Shown here piece by piece: positions 16,396-25,172 of a DNA stretch of 64,000 bases. The notes below the pieces were generated by a model that was not told the origin of the DNA, made no database searches, and saw only the letters and a list, made by a program, of their open reading frames with translations. The stretch spans positions 372,001 through 436,000 of the forward strand of contig OZ255625.1 in the NCBI GenBank assembly GCA_965276755.1, written 5' to 3'. Positions within the stretch are counted from its first letter, which is position 1. The number at the start of each line of letters is the position of its first letter. The position numbers and the translations under genes were made by a program. Source of the stretch: CAJCIS01 sp965276755. Lineage in GTDB: Bacteria > Pseudomonadota > Alphaproteobacteria > Acetobacterales > Acetobacteraceae.

Positions 16396-17319
16396 ATGCC
16401 CCTGACCAATGAACAGCTTGCCGAGATCGCGCGTGCCCGGGAGGCGTCCTTGCCCACGCGCCGGGCCACGGTGCCGGCGCTGGAGGCGAGGCTGTTCGAG
16501 GCCGTGCCCCTGCTCGATCACGGCTTCATCCGCTGCATCGACTATATGGGCGATGATGCGGCGATCGTTCAGGCGGCGCGGGTTTCCTACGGGCGCGGGA
16601 CGCGCCGTGTGTCGGAGGATGCCGGGCTGATTCGCTATCTCATGCGCCACCGGCACAGCACGCCTTTTGAGATGTGCGAGATCAAGTTCCACGTCAAATT
16701 GCCGATCTTTGTGGCGCGCCAGTGGATCAGACATCGGATGGCCAACGTGAACGAGTATTCCGCGCGCTACTCGGTGCTGGACCGCGAGTTCTATATTCCG
16801 GCGCCCGAGCAGCTGGCGGCGCAATCGGGCGCCAACCGGCAGGGGCGGGGCGATGTGCTTGGCGGCGAGGAAGCCGCGCATGTGCTGGAGATGCTGCGGG
16901 GCGATGCGTCCCGCTGCTACGATCATTATGCGGAAATGCTGAACGAGGAAGGTGCTAATCCGCAGCGGGCGGGCTTGGCGCGCGAACTGGCGCGGATGAA
17001 TTTGACGCTGAACACCTATACGCAGTGGTATTGGAAGACGGATCTTCACAATCTGCTGAATTTTTGCGCGCTGCGGGCGGATGCGCACGCGCAGTACGAA
17101 ATCCGCGTTTATGCGGACGCGATTTTGGACATGGTGCGGGCTTGGGTGCCGGCGGCGTATGAGGCGTTTATGGATTACCGGCTGGGGGCGGTGACCTTCT
17201 CGGGCCAGATGATGGGCGTGCTGCGGCGGATGCTTGCAGGGGAGGCAGTAGAGCAGGGGGCGAGCGGGCTGAGCAAACGGGAGTGGGGGGAGATGATGGC
17301 GGCGCTGGCACCGGAGTGA
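16396..17319 (+). CDS. thyX: FAD-dependent thymidylate synthase
   Basis: ThyX converts dUMP to dTMP using methylene-tetrahydrofolate, FAD and NADPH. The ThyX motif appears as RQWIRHRMANVNEYSARYS (family RHRxxSxNEYSxRY, here with Ala-Asn in the variable positions). Further support comes from MRHRHSTPFEMCEIKFHVK, NTYTQWYWKTDLHNLLNFCALR and QYEIRVYADAI. I choose ATG 16396 (MPLTNEQLAEIA); the frame extends upstream but that part is the divergent ssrA gene. At 307 aa it fits the family. It is divergent from ssrA, sharing a region of about 45 bases for both promoters. Confidence 0.97.
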   Translation: MPLTNEQLAEIARAREASLPTRRATVPALEARLFEAVPLLDHGFIRCIDYMGDDAAIVQAARVSYGRGTRRVSEDAGLIRYLMRHRHSTPFEMCEIKFHVKLPIFVARQWIRHRMANVNEYSARYSVLDREFYIPAPEQLAAQSGANRQGRGDVLGGEEAAHVLEMLRGDASRCYDHYAEMLNEEGANPQRAGLARELARMNLTLNTYTQWYWKTDLHNLLNFCALRADAHAQYEIRVYADAILDMVRAWVPAAYEAFMDYRLGAVTFSGQMMGVLRRMLAGEAVEQGASGLSKREWGEMMAALAPE

Positions 17320-17332
17320 GAGTGCACCTGGC

Positions 17333-17371
17333 TTGACATCGCCCAAGCAAATGGATATCTCATGTATATCC
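17333..17371 (+). promoter_or_regulatory. mazEF promoter and operator palindrome
   Basis: A TTGACA -35 (17333-17338) is followed after 17 bases by a TATCTC -10-like hexamer. The -10 lies inside the perfect inverted repeat GGATAT-N7-ATATCC (17353-17371). This is where a MazE/MazEF autorepressor complex would bind to block its own promoter. The AGGAGG of mazE begins immediately after the palindrome. Confidence 0.7.
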
Positions 17372-17382
17372 AGGAGGTGATC

Positions 17383-17643
17383 GTGGCCACAGCAACCATC
17401 GGCAAATGGGGAAACAGCCTGGCAGTCCGTATTCCTGGCTCAGTTGCCACCACGGCAAAGCTGGCCGATGGCGACCAAGTGGACATAGAAACCGTCAACG
17501 ATAGTATCGTCGTCAGGCCGGTCGTTCCGCGCGTTACGGCAGCATCTCTTTTCGCGGGCAAATCCGCAGCTGAGTGGCGGGCGGCTTATGCGAACGCCTA
17601 TGACTGGGGACCGGACGTCGGACGAGAACAAGCGGAACCGTGA
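17383..17643 (+). CDS. mazE: MazE/PemI-type antitoxin (AbrB fold)
   Basis: This 86-residue antitoxin has an N-terminal SpoVT/AbrB DNA-binding domain (IGKWGNSLAVRIPGSVATTAKLADGDQVDIE) and a C-terminal toxin-neutralising tail (SAAEWRAAYANAYDWG). GTG 17383 is chosen because AGGAGG at 17372-17377 is five bases upstream; an in-frame ATG at 17362 would place the start within the operator palindrome. It overlaps the toxin gene by four bases (GTGA), the usual coupling in such modules. Acting with the toxin, it should repress the upstream promoter. Confidence 0.92.
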   Translation: MATATIGKWGNSLAVRIPGSVATTAKLADGDQVDIETVNDSIVVRPVVPRVTAASLFAGKSAAEWRAAYANAYDWGPDVGREQAEP

Positions 17644-17996
17644 TACGCCATGATCCGGCCACCTATTTGCCCAAAGCAGGTGACCTGATCTGGACGGATT
17701 TTGATCCGTCGATGGGTCGCGAACAGGGCGGCCGGCGGCCGGCGCTTGTCGTGTCTGACCATGCATTCAGCGAAAGCACGGGCCTTGCAGTCGTGTGCCC
17801 GATCACCAGCAGAGTCCGTCCGTTCCCAAGCAGCGTTGTTCTGCCTGATGGCTTGCCGGTTGCGGGTGAGATATTGCTTAGTCACGTACGCAGCATCGAC
17901 ATCCTGGTCCGGCCGATCCGTTCCGCCGGCGGCAGTGTGCCGGCGGGCACGGCCGCGCTCGTCAGAGCCAAGCTTGGTGCGCTGATTACGATTTGA
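17640..17996 (+). CDS. mazF: MazF/PemK-type endoribonuclease toxin
   Basis: This 118-residue mRNA interferase starts at GTG 17640, overlapping the mazE stop. Typical MazF segments are KAGDLIWTDFDPSMGREQGGRRPALVVS (split motif with the conserved Arg/Gly loop), LAVVCPITSRVRPFPSSVVL and ILLSHVRSIDI. The full family length is present, so the toxin looks intact. Together with mazE it forms a type II module at the edge of a small accessory patch that also contains the broken HNH gene. Confidence 0.93.
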   Translation: MIRHDPATYLPKAGDLIWTDFDPSMGREQGGRRPALVVSDHAFSESTGLAVVCPITSRVRPFPSSVVLPDGLPVAGEILLSHVRSIDILVRPIRSAGGSVPAGTAALVRAKLGALITI

Positions 17997-18019
17997 CCCT
18001 ATAAAGAGGCTTTACGGGC

Positions 18020-18847
18020 TCACATTCCGAATGCTGCACGTGTTACCGGACCGGACGTAATCATCGTATCTTCTCCTTGCCCAACAATTTTAAGCGGTCC
18101 ATTTAGCTCGGGCCGCAAAAGGTATACCTCTGATTTCGTGACTGCGATAACCGCGTCAGGAGCAACAAATACGCCCTCTATTCTTACAACCCCGGGTCGA
18201 ACAACCTCTATGTCCAGGATTGTGGACCTTCCAGATCTTACAAGGTCCGGCATGGCGCGCCACATAATCGTTTCTACCCAAGGCGGAAGAAGCTTGCTCG
18301 GCGCGGTTGTTGAAACAGTTATTTTCCCTGGTCTGCGCAGCACCTCCACGGAGGCACGCTGTTTTACTAAAATGTGATTGTCAACGAGCCTCACCAACAA
18401 AGCCCCATTCAAATCCTTTATTACGCAGTTTGCGAAAAATATATCGTCTTCAACCAAGCGGAAGGTAAATTAATTTCTATTTGATAGGTGGAATACGGCG
18501 CCCTTCCCATCTGTGGGTACGACGCACAAGCTCCCGGCGAGTATCCGAATTTCGTTTGCTGGTTCAACGTAGATTTGATCGCGTATATCGCCGTTGACAC
18601 GTGTAATATGCTTCCAGCTATAGAGCGTCTCATCGCTGATGCCACCGCTGGAGTGTACGGCGTCATGACAAGTGGGGCAAATAGCTATCATGTGGTCGGA
18701 ATCGTGCGACTTATAAATGGACCAGTGCTTTATATGATGTATGTGCGTTCGCCACGCGTTACACCCTGGATTTATGCACTTGCCGCCCGCCTCCTCGACG
18801 AGCTGTTTCTTGATTGCAGCCGGAATTCTTGTTCTTCTCTGAGCCAT
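18020..18847 (-). pseudogene. HNH endonuclease gene interrupted by an in-frame TAA
   Basis: Two consecutive open segments share one frame on the minus strand, separated only by a TAA at 18470-18472. The first segment (18847-18473, GGAGA before the ATG) has an HNH nuclease domain: HIHHIKHW, then ICPTCHDAVH with a CxxC/HxH zinc and catalytic set. Translation resumes directly as FTFRLVEDDIFFANCVIKDLNG and continues for about 145 residues with beta-rich sequence of unknown function. Sense-like sequence on both sides of the stop suggests a recent nonsense mutation (for example GAA to TAA) in a gene of about 276 codons. Lower GC than its neighbours suggests transfer. The first half alone could still be an active HNH protein. 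Confidence 0.75.
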
Positions 18848-18911
18848 GAAATCTCCATGCCTGACTTCAACCGCTTAGCGCGCGTTGAGTTGGCACGTGA
18901 ATTGGCGCGTT

Positions 18912-20546
18912 TCACGCAGGCTGAGAACGCGACGCGCATTCGCGTGCTGACATCAACCCCCGGCACTGCCACAGCGGAACAGCCGCTAGAAGCAGAGCAC
19001 ACGCAGTCCAAACCAGCGACTGCCCATTCAGCCAACCCTCCTGAATAGCGCTAGCCACGGTGGCCACGTATAGCGCGCCGCCTACCAGCAACTCCATGCG
19101 CCCTCCGTCGGCACGCGACACATCCGCGTTGGCCAGCCGCCCGGCCGCCACCACAAGCGGCACCGCAAACGTGGACACCGGAAATTCCCGATAGCGGGGA
19201 TCGAACACCAGCAGCAGCTCCATGACGACCGCGGTCCAGACAAACAGAAAGAACACATCCTCGAACGCGCTCGCCAGCGGCGGTACGCGCCCGCGCGTCA
19301 GCAGCGCACGCACGGCCTCGCTCGTCTGGCGCGCCCCGCGCGAGGGGCAGGCGGGCACGCGCCCGGCCAAGCGCAGCATCGCCAGCACCGCCAGCACCGC
19401 CTGCCCCGCCATATTGACCGCGGCCGCAATCTCCAGATGCACATCATAGAGTGTCGCCATCGCCACCGACGCGCCAAACCCCCACGCTGTCCCCAGCAGC
19501 ATGCCCGCAATACACAGCAGATCGCGCCGACGCACGCTCAACGCGGACGCGCTCGCCAGCCCCAGTCCGCTCAGCGCGAGGCCCGCCGCAATCGACACTC
19601 CCGCGTGCCAAGCCCACGCAGGGTCTTCCGAAATCGGTCCGGTAACCGGTATCTTCGCCCCGCGTGCCGCATCAAAGACGCCCCAATTGGCGCCCACAAT
19701 CCCTTCGCTCTCGTATTTCCAGATCTGGTCGAACGCTTCGATAAAATTGTAATCGAAATGCTCGGCCCTGCTCAGCGCCAGGAACGCGCGCAAGAACCGC
19801 GCCTCATTGACGCGGCTGGGCACCGCATCCGCACGCTGGCGCCCCCGGCTCGGCCAGCCCGTCTCGCCGATCGCAATCTGCTTGCCGGGAAAAAGCCGCC
19901 GCATCTCGCGAAAGGCGTCATTGACATGCGCCACTGCACGATCGATCCCCGTTGGCACATCCTCCCAATACGGTAAAATATGGATCAGCATGACATCGAC
20001 ATGCGGCGCCACCTGCGGAAACTGCTTCCAAAAATCCCACACATCCGCATACGCCACAGGCTGGCGCACGGCTGCGCGCACGCGATCGATATCGGCGATC
20101 AGCTCGTCCGGCGGCAAATCGCGCCGCAACAGCACCTCATTGCCGACGACCAGGCGCGTCACCGTGTCGGGATATTGGTGCGCCAGCGCAATGCCCCGCG
20201 CCATTTCGATCTCGTTCTTGGCGCGATCGCCGCCGAGCCAGATCCCCTGCCACAATTTGAGCCCGTGTTTCTGCGCCAACGCCGCCGTGTTCAGGCTGCC
20301 CTCAATCGCCGCATAGCTGCGCACGGCGGTCGCTTCTCGCGCGACCAGCGCCATGTCCGAATCCGCCTCGGCCTGCGTCGGAAACCGGTCGAGCAGTGGC
20401 GATTCCCACGGCCTGTAGGCGTCAAAGGAGAGCGAGGCGAATTTTGCGCCCGCGACGCCGCCGGGCGGGTTCACCGGCCGGTTGGGCACATACCACGCGG
20501 CGAGCACGAGCGCAGAAAGGCAGATCAGCAACAGGAACCGGCGCAT
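18912..20546 (-). CDS. GH17 beta-1,3-glucan hydrolase/transglycosylase with membrane domain
   Basis: This glycoside hydrolase family 17 protein has 544 residues. A signal/anchor (RFLLLICLSALVLAAWYV) precedes the catalytic domain at about 30-290, with the acid/base Glu in RLVVGNEVLLRR and the nucleophile in IAIGETGWPSRGR. The second half carries seven or so hydrophobic segments (for example AWHAGVSIAAGLALSGLGLA and ELLLVFDPRY... onwards). This catalytic-plus-membrane layout is seen in alphaproteobacterial glucan-processing proteins related to ndv loci. It probably remodels beta-1,3-glucans at the envelope. It is divergent from the CoA-binding protein gene, 47 bases away. Confidence 0.85.
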   Translation of the reverse strand: MRRFLLLICLSALVLAAWYVPNRPVNPPGGVAGAKFASLSFDAYRPWESPLLDRFPTQAEADSDMALVAREATAVRSYAAIEGSLNTAALAQKHGLKLWQGIWLGGDRAKNEIEMARGIALAHQYPDTVTRLVVGNEVLLRRDLPPDELIADIDRVRAAVRQPVAYADVWDFWKQFPQVAPHVDVMLIHILPYWEDVPTGIDRAVAHVNDAFREMRRLFPGKQIAIGETGWPSRGRQRADAVPSRVNEARFLRAFLALSRAEHFDYNFIEAFDQIWKYESEGIVGANWGVFDAARGAKIPVTGPISEDPAWAWHAGVSIAAGLALSGLGLASASALSVRRRDLLCIAGMLLGTAWGFGASVAMATLYDVHLEIAAAVNMAGQAVLAVLAMLRLAGRVPACPSRGARQTSEAVRALLTRGRVPPLASAFEDVFFLFVWTAVVMELLLVFDPRYREFPVSTFAVPLVVAAGRLANADVSRADGGRMELLVGGALYVATVASAIQEGWLNGQSLVWTACALLLAAVPLWQCRGLMSARECASRSQPA

Positions 20547-20593
20547 GCGCGCCCGGTTAGCCCGAAGGACATCGCTTGAACAGGGAGCAGACC

Positions 20594-21055
20594 ATGAATG
20601 CTGCGGCGCCGCTGGACGATCAGATAAGGGATGTGCTGACCAGCACCCGGAGCGTCGCCCTGATCGGCGCCAGCAACAACGCGGCCCGGCCGAGCTTCGG
20701 CGTCATGACAACTCTGCTTTCGCACGGCTATCGTGTCACGCCTGTCAATCCGGTTCTGGCCGGCCAGGCCATTCAGGGGCAGAAGGTCGTCGCCACACTT
20801 GATCAGGCAGGGCCGCTCGACATGGTCGATGTATTCCGTGCATCCGAATACGTAGGCGCCATTATGGATGACGCCATCCGCCTGGGGGCGCGCAGCGTGT
20901 GGCTGCAGCTTGGCGTGGCCGACGAAGACGCGGCGCGGCGGGGTCGGACGGCGGGGTTGCGCGTCATCGAGAACCGCTGCCCCAAGATCGAATTGCCGCG
21001 GTTGGGATTGGCGCGGTTCCGGGTTGCGGAGTGTACCAATCAGCAGAAAGATTGA
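20594..21055 (+). CDS. CoA-binding domain protein (YccU family)
   Basis: This 153-residue protein is made of a single CoA-binding Rossmann-like domain. Signatures include SVALIGASNNAARPSFGVMTTLLSHG, VTPVNPVLAGQ, VDVFRASEYVGAIMDDAI, VWLQLGV and the C-terminal VIENRCPKIELPR. Start ATG 20594 is preceded by AGGGAG at about 8 bases; an in-frame TTG at 20576 is less likely. The family binds acyl-CoA or nucleotide-like ligands but has no agreed reaction. A family A repeat follows the stop within about 10 bases. Confidence 0.88.
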   Translation: MNAAAPLDDQIRDVLTSTRSVALIGASNNAARPSFGVMTTLLSHGYRVTPVNPVLAGQAIQGQKVVATLDQAGPLDMVDVFRASEYVGAIMDDAIRLGARSVWLQLGVADEDAARRGRTAGLRVIENRCPKIELPRLGLARFRVAECTNQQKD

Positions 21056-21061
21056 CTATCG

Positions 21062-21167
21062 GAGTAAGGCTGGGGGAGATGTGCCATCCCCCCCAGACCC
21101 CCCGTCTTTATTTAAAGTAATGACGGGGGGTTTGGGGGGGATGGCACATCTCCCCCAATCTTTCGCG
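21062..21167. repeat. Family A inverted repeat (copy A8, full length)
   Basis: Left arm 21066-21105, short spacer TTTATTTAAAGTAA, right arm 21121-21163. Both hairpins carry GATG/CATC stems. It lies between the CoA-binding gene and modC, both on the plus strand. Confidence 0.95.
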
Positions 21168-21204
21168 CCTGAATTATGCGTCCGTTTCAGCGCTGGTTAA
21201 TATT

Positions 21205-22329
21205 ATGTCCATAGAAATTACGGTAGAGCACGCCTTTCCCGCCTTCACGCTGGCTGCATCCTTCCGTGCGCCGACGGAGGGAATTACCGCATTGTTCGGG
21301 CCCTCGGGTTCAGGTAAATCGACGACACTCAAGGCAATAGCCGGACTTTTTGACGCCGATCGCGTGAGCGTGGATATATCAGGCGAGCGTCTGGACCGCG
21401 TGGCACCGTCCGCCCGCCGCTTCGGGGTGGTATTTCAGGATGGCAGGCTTTTCCCGCACATGAGCGTGCGCCAAAATCTGCAATATGGTTTGCGGCGTGC
21501 GCCGCGCGGTGGGCCGATTTCCTTCGATGACACGGTGAGCCTGCTCGGGCTTGCGCCGTTTCTGGCGCGCCAGCCTGGCACACTCTCGGGCGGGGAGCGC
21601 CAACGCGTGGCAATTGGGCGTGCGCTGCTGAGCCAGCCGCGCCTGCTGCTGATGGACGAACCGCTGGCCAGTCTGGATGCGTCGCGACGCGCAGAGATCA
21701 TGCCCTATCTCCTCCGCCTGCGCGAGAACCTGCGCCTGCCGATGATCTATGTCACGCACGCCATGGAGGAAGTAGTACGCTTGGCCGACCACCTAGTGCT
21801 GCTGGATGCCGGGCGCGTTTGCGCGCAGGGTGCGGTTGGCGAATTGGCCAGCCGGATCGATCTGCCGCTGGCGCTGCGCGAGGATGCGGCCGGCGTGCTG
21901 CACGGTCGCGTGCACAGCCACGATCACGAACGCCGTCTCAGCCTGATTGCGTGCGGTGGGCTAGTACTTTTTGTGCCGAAACAGGATCTGGCGCCGCAAA
22001 CCCCGGTGCGTTTGCTGGTGCCCGCGCGTGAGGTGATTATCGCACTTGATGCGCCGCGCGATATCAGCGTGAACAACGTGGTGCCCACGGTTGTGGTGGC
22101 GATTGCACGCATGGAGGCGGCGCACGCTGCCCTTGTGGAACTGGATGTCGGCGGCGGGCAGTTGCTCAGTCGTATTACGTTGGATGCGGCCGAGCGGCTT
22201 GGCTTGCGGCCGGGGAAGGCGGTGCTGGCGCTGGTGAAGTCAATGTCGGTGGAGATGGTGGGTAGCGAAGCCAAGGCAAGAACTGGGGGGAATGTGCCAT
22301 TCCCCCCAGACCCCCCGTCATCAGTTTAG
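21205..22329 (+). CDS. modC: Molybdate ABC transporter ATP-binding protein
   Basis: ModC energises molybdate import with ModAB. It has Walker A FGPSGSGKSTT, Q-loop VVFQDGRLFPHMSV, signature LSGGERQRVAIGRALL, Walker B LLLMDEPLASLD and switch His VTHAMEEV. The C-terminal Mop/TOBE domain (about 290-355) distinguishes ModC from other ATPases. The last residues (ARTGGNVPFPPDPPSSV) are encoded by family A copy A9, which supplies the stop. No modA or modB is present in the window, so it is an orphan here. The neighbouring genes are unrelated to molybdenum. Confidence 0.9.
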   Translation: MSIEITVEHAFPAFTLAASFRAPTEGITALFGPSGSGKSTTLKAIAGLFDADRVSVDISGERLDRVAPSARRFGVVFQDGRLFPHMSVRQNLQYGLRRAPRGGPISFDDTVSLLGLAPFLARQPGTLSGGERQRVAIGRALLSQPRLLLMDEPLASLDASRRAEIMPYLLRLRENLRLPMIYVTHAMEEVVRLADHLVLLDAGRVCAQGAVGELASRIDLPLALREDAAGVLHGRVHSHDHERRLSLIACGGLVLFVPKQDLAPQTPVRLLVPAREVIIALDAPRDISVNNVVPTVVVAIARMEAAHAALVELDVGGGQLLSRITLDAAERLGLRPGKAVLALVKSMSVEMVGSEAKARTGGNVPFPPDPPSSV

Positions 22330-22390
22330 ACGACGCCTCAATAATCGACGGGGGGTCTTGGGGGGATGGCACATTCCCCCCAGCTTTTTC
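22278..22390. repeat. Family A inverted repeat (copy A9, full length) overlapping the modC 3' end
   Basis: Left arm within the modC reading frame (22281-22320), spacer ATCAGTTTAGACGACGCC..., right arm 22348-22388. The left hairpin is GGAATG-TGC-CATTCC. The right outer end abuts the emrB stop codon (22392), so the element fills the whole gap between two convergent genes. Confidence 0.95.
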
Positions 22391-22391
22391 T

Positions 22392-23927
22392 TCAATGCGC
22401 CGCCGCAGCCGCACCCTTCGGCAAATTCGGCAGCAACAACCCCAACGGCGCCACCACGGCCGCCACCACACCGAGTGCCACGAAAAGATCGAGATACGTC
22501 ATAATACCGGCCTGCGTAACCACGCGCTGCGTAATGGCGGACCAGTTGGACGCAAACCCATACCCGTCATAGGCGCTCACGTGCTCCATCAGCCGTGCCT
22601 GGTGGAATTGCTGCCGGTAGGCCAGCAGCGTGGTCGTGTAGCTGATGCCGATCGAACCACCTAGATTGCGCATCAGGTTGGTAATCGCGGAGGCGTCACC
22701 ATTGAGCGCCGGCGGCACGCCGACCAGACTTGCAGACGTGATCGGGATGAACAGGAAAGGCAGCCACATCGCTTGCAGCATGCGCGCATACGAAAGCGTC
22801 CAGAAGCTGGCGTCCAGCGACAGATGCGCCGCATACCACATGGCATAAGCCGTGCCGGCAAATGCCGCGAAAACCAGATAGCGCGGCTGAATGATGCGTC
22901 CCGTCAGCACGCCCGAGAGCGGCATCAGCACGATGGTCACGATGCCAGCCAGTCCCAGCGTCAGGCCTGAGGTTGTGGCGTCATAGCCCATCAGCGTCTG
23001 CGCAAGCTGGGGCAGCAATTGCGTAGCCGCAATCAGTGTGAAGCCGACAGCAAACATCGACAGCGAACTGATCGCAAAGGCGCGATGGCGCAACAGGCGC
23101 ACGTTCATCACCGGCTGCGGGTGGAAATACTCCCACGCCACCAGCACCACCAGTGACACCACGGCAATCGTGCCGAAGATGTTGATGAAGAGCGAGCCGA
23201 TACCGTCCTCGCGCTCGTAGCGGTCGAGCACGATCTGCAGCGCGCCAAAGCCGATCACCACCAGCGCAAAGCCCAGGTAATCGACGCGCAAACCGCGCTT
23301 GAGCATCGCCGCGCGGTCACGCTTGAGCGCAGGCGAATCCTGAACCAGCCAGCCGCAGAGCACGAGTGAGAGACACCCTACCGGCACGTTGATGAGAAAC
23401 ACCCAGTGCCAGGAATAGGAATCGGTCAACCAGCCGCCGAGCACTGGACCGATCGCGGGTGCCAGAACGACCGTCAGGCCGTAGAGTGCGAAGGCTTGCG
23501 CGCGCTTTTCCACGGTGAAGGTATCGGCGAAAATTGACTGCTCGACCGGTGCCAGACCGCCGCCGCCAATGCCCTGCAGCACGCGCCAGACGAGGATCTG
23601 TGCCAGCGATGTCGATGTCGCGCACCCCGCGCTGGCGAGAGTGAACAGCCCGACGCAGATCATGTAGAAACGTTTGCGGCCGATGACATTGGCCAGCCAG
23701 CCGCTGATGGGCACGACGATGGCGTTGCTGACCAAATAGCTCGTCAGGATATAGGTGCTCTGGTCCTGGCTGATGGCCAGGCTGCCGCCGATGTTGCGCA
23801 GCGCGACGTTGGCAATCGTGGTGTCCAGCACTTCCATGAATGTGGCGATGGAGACCACAACAGCGATCGCCCACGGATTGTGCGAACCCGCGGCCGAATA
23901 GGGCAGCGCCTCGTCGTCCTTCGCCAT
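22392..23927 (-). CDS. emrB: DHA2-family (EmrB/QacA) multidrug efflux MFS transporter
   Basis: This 14-helix proton-driven efflux transporter has 511 aa. The N-terminal helix holds the DHA2 signature FMEVLDTTIANVALRNIGGSL. Motif A is in SGWLANVIGRKRF and motif C-like GxxxGPxxGG is LAPAIGPVLGGWL. It is paired with the upstream fusion-protein gene emrA on the same strand (6-base gap), forming an EmrAB-type pump that needs an outer-membrane channel encoded elsewhere. Its substrate range is unknown. It is convergent with modC. Confidence 0.93.
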   Translation of the reverse strand: MAKDDEALPYSAAGSHNPWAIAVVVSIATFMEVLDTTIANVALRNIGGSLAISQDQSTYILTSYLVSNAIVVPISGWLANVIGRKRFYMICVGLFTLASAGCATSTSLAQILVWRVLQGIGGGGLAPVEQSIFADTFTVEKRAQAFALYGLTVVLAPAIGPVLGGWLTDSYSWHWVFLINVPVGCLSLVLCGWLVQDSPALKRDRAAMLKRGLRVDYLGFALVVIGFGALQIVLDRYEREDGIGSLFINIFGTIAVVSLVVLVAWEYFHPQPVMNVRLLRHRAFAISSLSMFAVGFTLIAATQLLPQLAQTLMGYDATTSGLTLGLAGIVTIVLMPLSGVLTGRIIQPRYLVFAAFAGTAYAMWYAAHLSLDASFWTLSYARMLQAMWLPFLFIPITSASLVGVPPALNGDASAITNLMRNLGGSIGISYTTTLLAYRQQFHQARLMEHVSAYDGYGFASNWSAITQRVVTQAGIMTYLDLFVALGVVAAVVAPLGLLLPNLPKGAAAAAH

Positions 23928-23932
23928 GGCGA

Positions 23933-25015
23933 TCAGCGCACGGTGACGCGGGGTGTGACCGACATGCCCGGTGCCAGCGCCAGCTCGCCGACATTTTCGT
24001 CAAAGACGATCTTGACCGGCAGGCGCTGGGTCACCTTGACGTAATTGCCGGTCGCATTTTCCACCGGCAGCGCGCTGAAGATCGCACCCGTGCCGCTCTG
24101 CAGGCTATCCACGTGCGCAGCCAGGTCGTGGCGCGAAAACGCATCGACATGCACGCGCACGCGCTGGCCGGGATGCATGTCGGTCAGTTGCGTTTCCTTA
24201 AAATTGGCCGTGACCCAGACGCCGGGCTGAACGACTGCCAGCAGCGCCTGACCAGGGTTGACGTAATTGCCGAGCTCGACCGTGCGGCGCGTCACGCGGC
24301 CGGGTGCGGGTGCCGTGATCGCCGTGTAGGAGAGTTGCAGGCGCGCATTGGCGACGTGCGCCGCATCCACTGCAAGGGCGGCCTCCGAAGCGGCAATCTG
24401 CGCGCGGGTCACCTCGATCTGCGCGCGCATGCCGATGGCGGCCTGGCGATTGGCGTCCCGCCGCGCGGCGGCTGCGCGCATGGACGCGTTGGCGTTGTCG
24501 AGCTGCTGGCGCGTGATGGCACGCGGGTTGATGGCGCGATACCGGGACAGGTCCTGCTGGGCCTGGTTCAGATCGGCTTCGGCCACACGCGTATTGGCTT
24601 CGGCCTGGCCCAGGTCGGATTGGCGGATGGCGATGGTGGCGCGTACCTGGGCCAGGCTGGCCGCAGTCTGGGCCTGCTGGGCCTGCGCCTCCATCAGGCG
24701 GACGGCCAGGTCGCGCGGATCGATTTCGACCAGTTTTTGGCCAGCCGCGACCATCTGGTTGTCGGCCACCAGAATGGCGGTGATGCGCCCGCCGACCTGC
24801 GGGGAGACCTGGCTGGTATGGGCATCGATGAAGGCATCGTCGGTGGATTCGTAGTGGCGGGCGTTCAGCCAATAGAGTACCGCGGCCACGACAAGGCCCA
24901 CGCCGACCAACGCCAAGGCAATGAAGACAAGGCCTTTGCCGCGCTTGGGCGGCGGGTCCGCGGCGCTGGCATCACGGCTGTCTTCCTGCGGAAAATCGGC
25001 GGGGGCGGCGTCCAT
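23933..25015 (-). CDS. emrA: EmrA/HlyD-type membrane fusion protein
   Basis: This periplasmic adaptor subunit has 360 aa. A Pro/Ser-rich cytoplasmic N-terminus is followed by one transmembrane helix (GLVFIALALVGVGLVVAAVLYW in two segments, about 28-48). The lipoyl-like half-motif is THTSQVSPQVGGRITAILV, a long coiled coil (about 95-210) follows, then the second lipoyl half YTAITAPAPGRVTRRTVELG and the beta-barrel VKIVFDENV. It precedes emrB on the minus strand. CCTGGAG lies upstream of the ATG. A palindromic operator candidate sits 16 bases before the start, but no regulator gene adjoins. Confidence 0.93.
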   Translation of the reverse strand: MDAAPADFPQEDSRDASAADPPPKRGKGLVFIALALVGVGLVVAAVLYWLNARHYESTDDAFIDAHTSQVSPQVGGRITAILVADNQMVAAGQKLVEIDPRDLAVRLMEAQAQQAQTAASLAQVRATIAIRQSDLGQAEANTRVAEADLNQAQQDLSRYRAINPRAITRQQLDNANASMRAAAARRDANRQAAIGMRAQIEVTRAQIAASEAALAVDAAHVANARLQLSYTAITAPAPGRVTRRTVELGNYVNPGQALLAVVQPGVWVTANFKETQLTDMHPGQRVRVHVDAFSRHDLAAHVDSLQSGTGAIFSALPVENATGNYVKVTQRLPVKIVFDENVGELALAPGMSVTPRVTVR

Positions 25016-25030
25016 ATGGCGCTCCAGGTG

Positions 25031-25045
25031 ACCGAACGGTTCGGT
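25031..25045 (-). promoter_or_regulatory. Palindromic operator candidate upstream of emrAB
   Basis: ACCGAAC-G-GTTCGGT is a perfect 7-bp inverted repeat with a one-base centre, 16 bases upstream of the emrA start. Its size and position are typical of TetR- or MarR-family operators controlling efflux pumps. No such regulator gene is adjacent, so a distant one is implied. Confidence 0.55.
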
Positions 25046-25172
25046 TCATTTACTCGGACATAGGGTGCGGCGCCAGCGTGCAAAGGGCTGGCGTTCACAA
25101 CTTTCGCGCGGCTTGCTGGCCACGCGGCAGCGGCGCGACTAGACTGGGACACACACCCCAGGGAGCAGCCCC

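Noticed and set aside
18488..19048. A 186-codon plus-strand frame over the HNH gene
   Set aside because: The minus strand encodes the zinc and catalytic HNH residues with a proper ribosome site; the plus frame has no domain or ribosome site.
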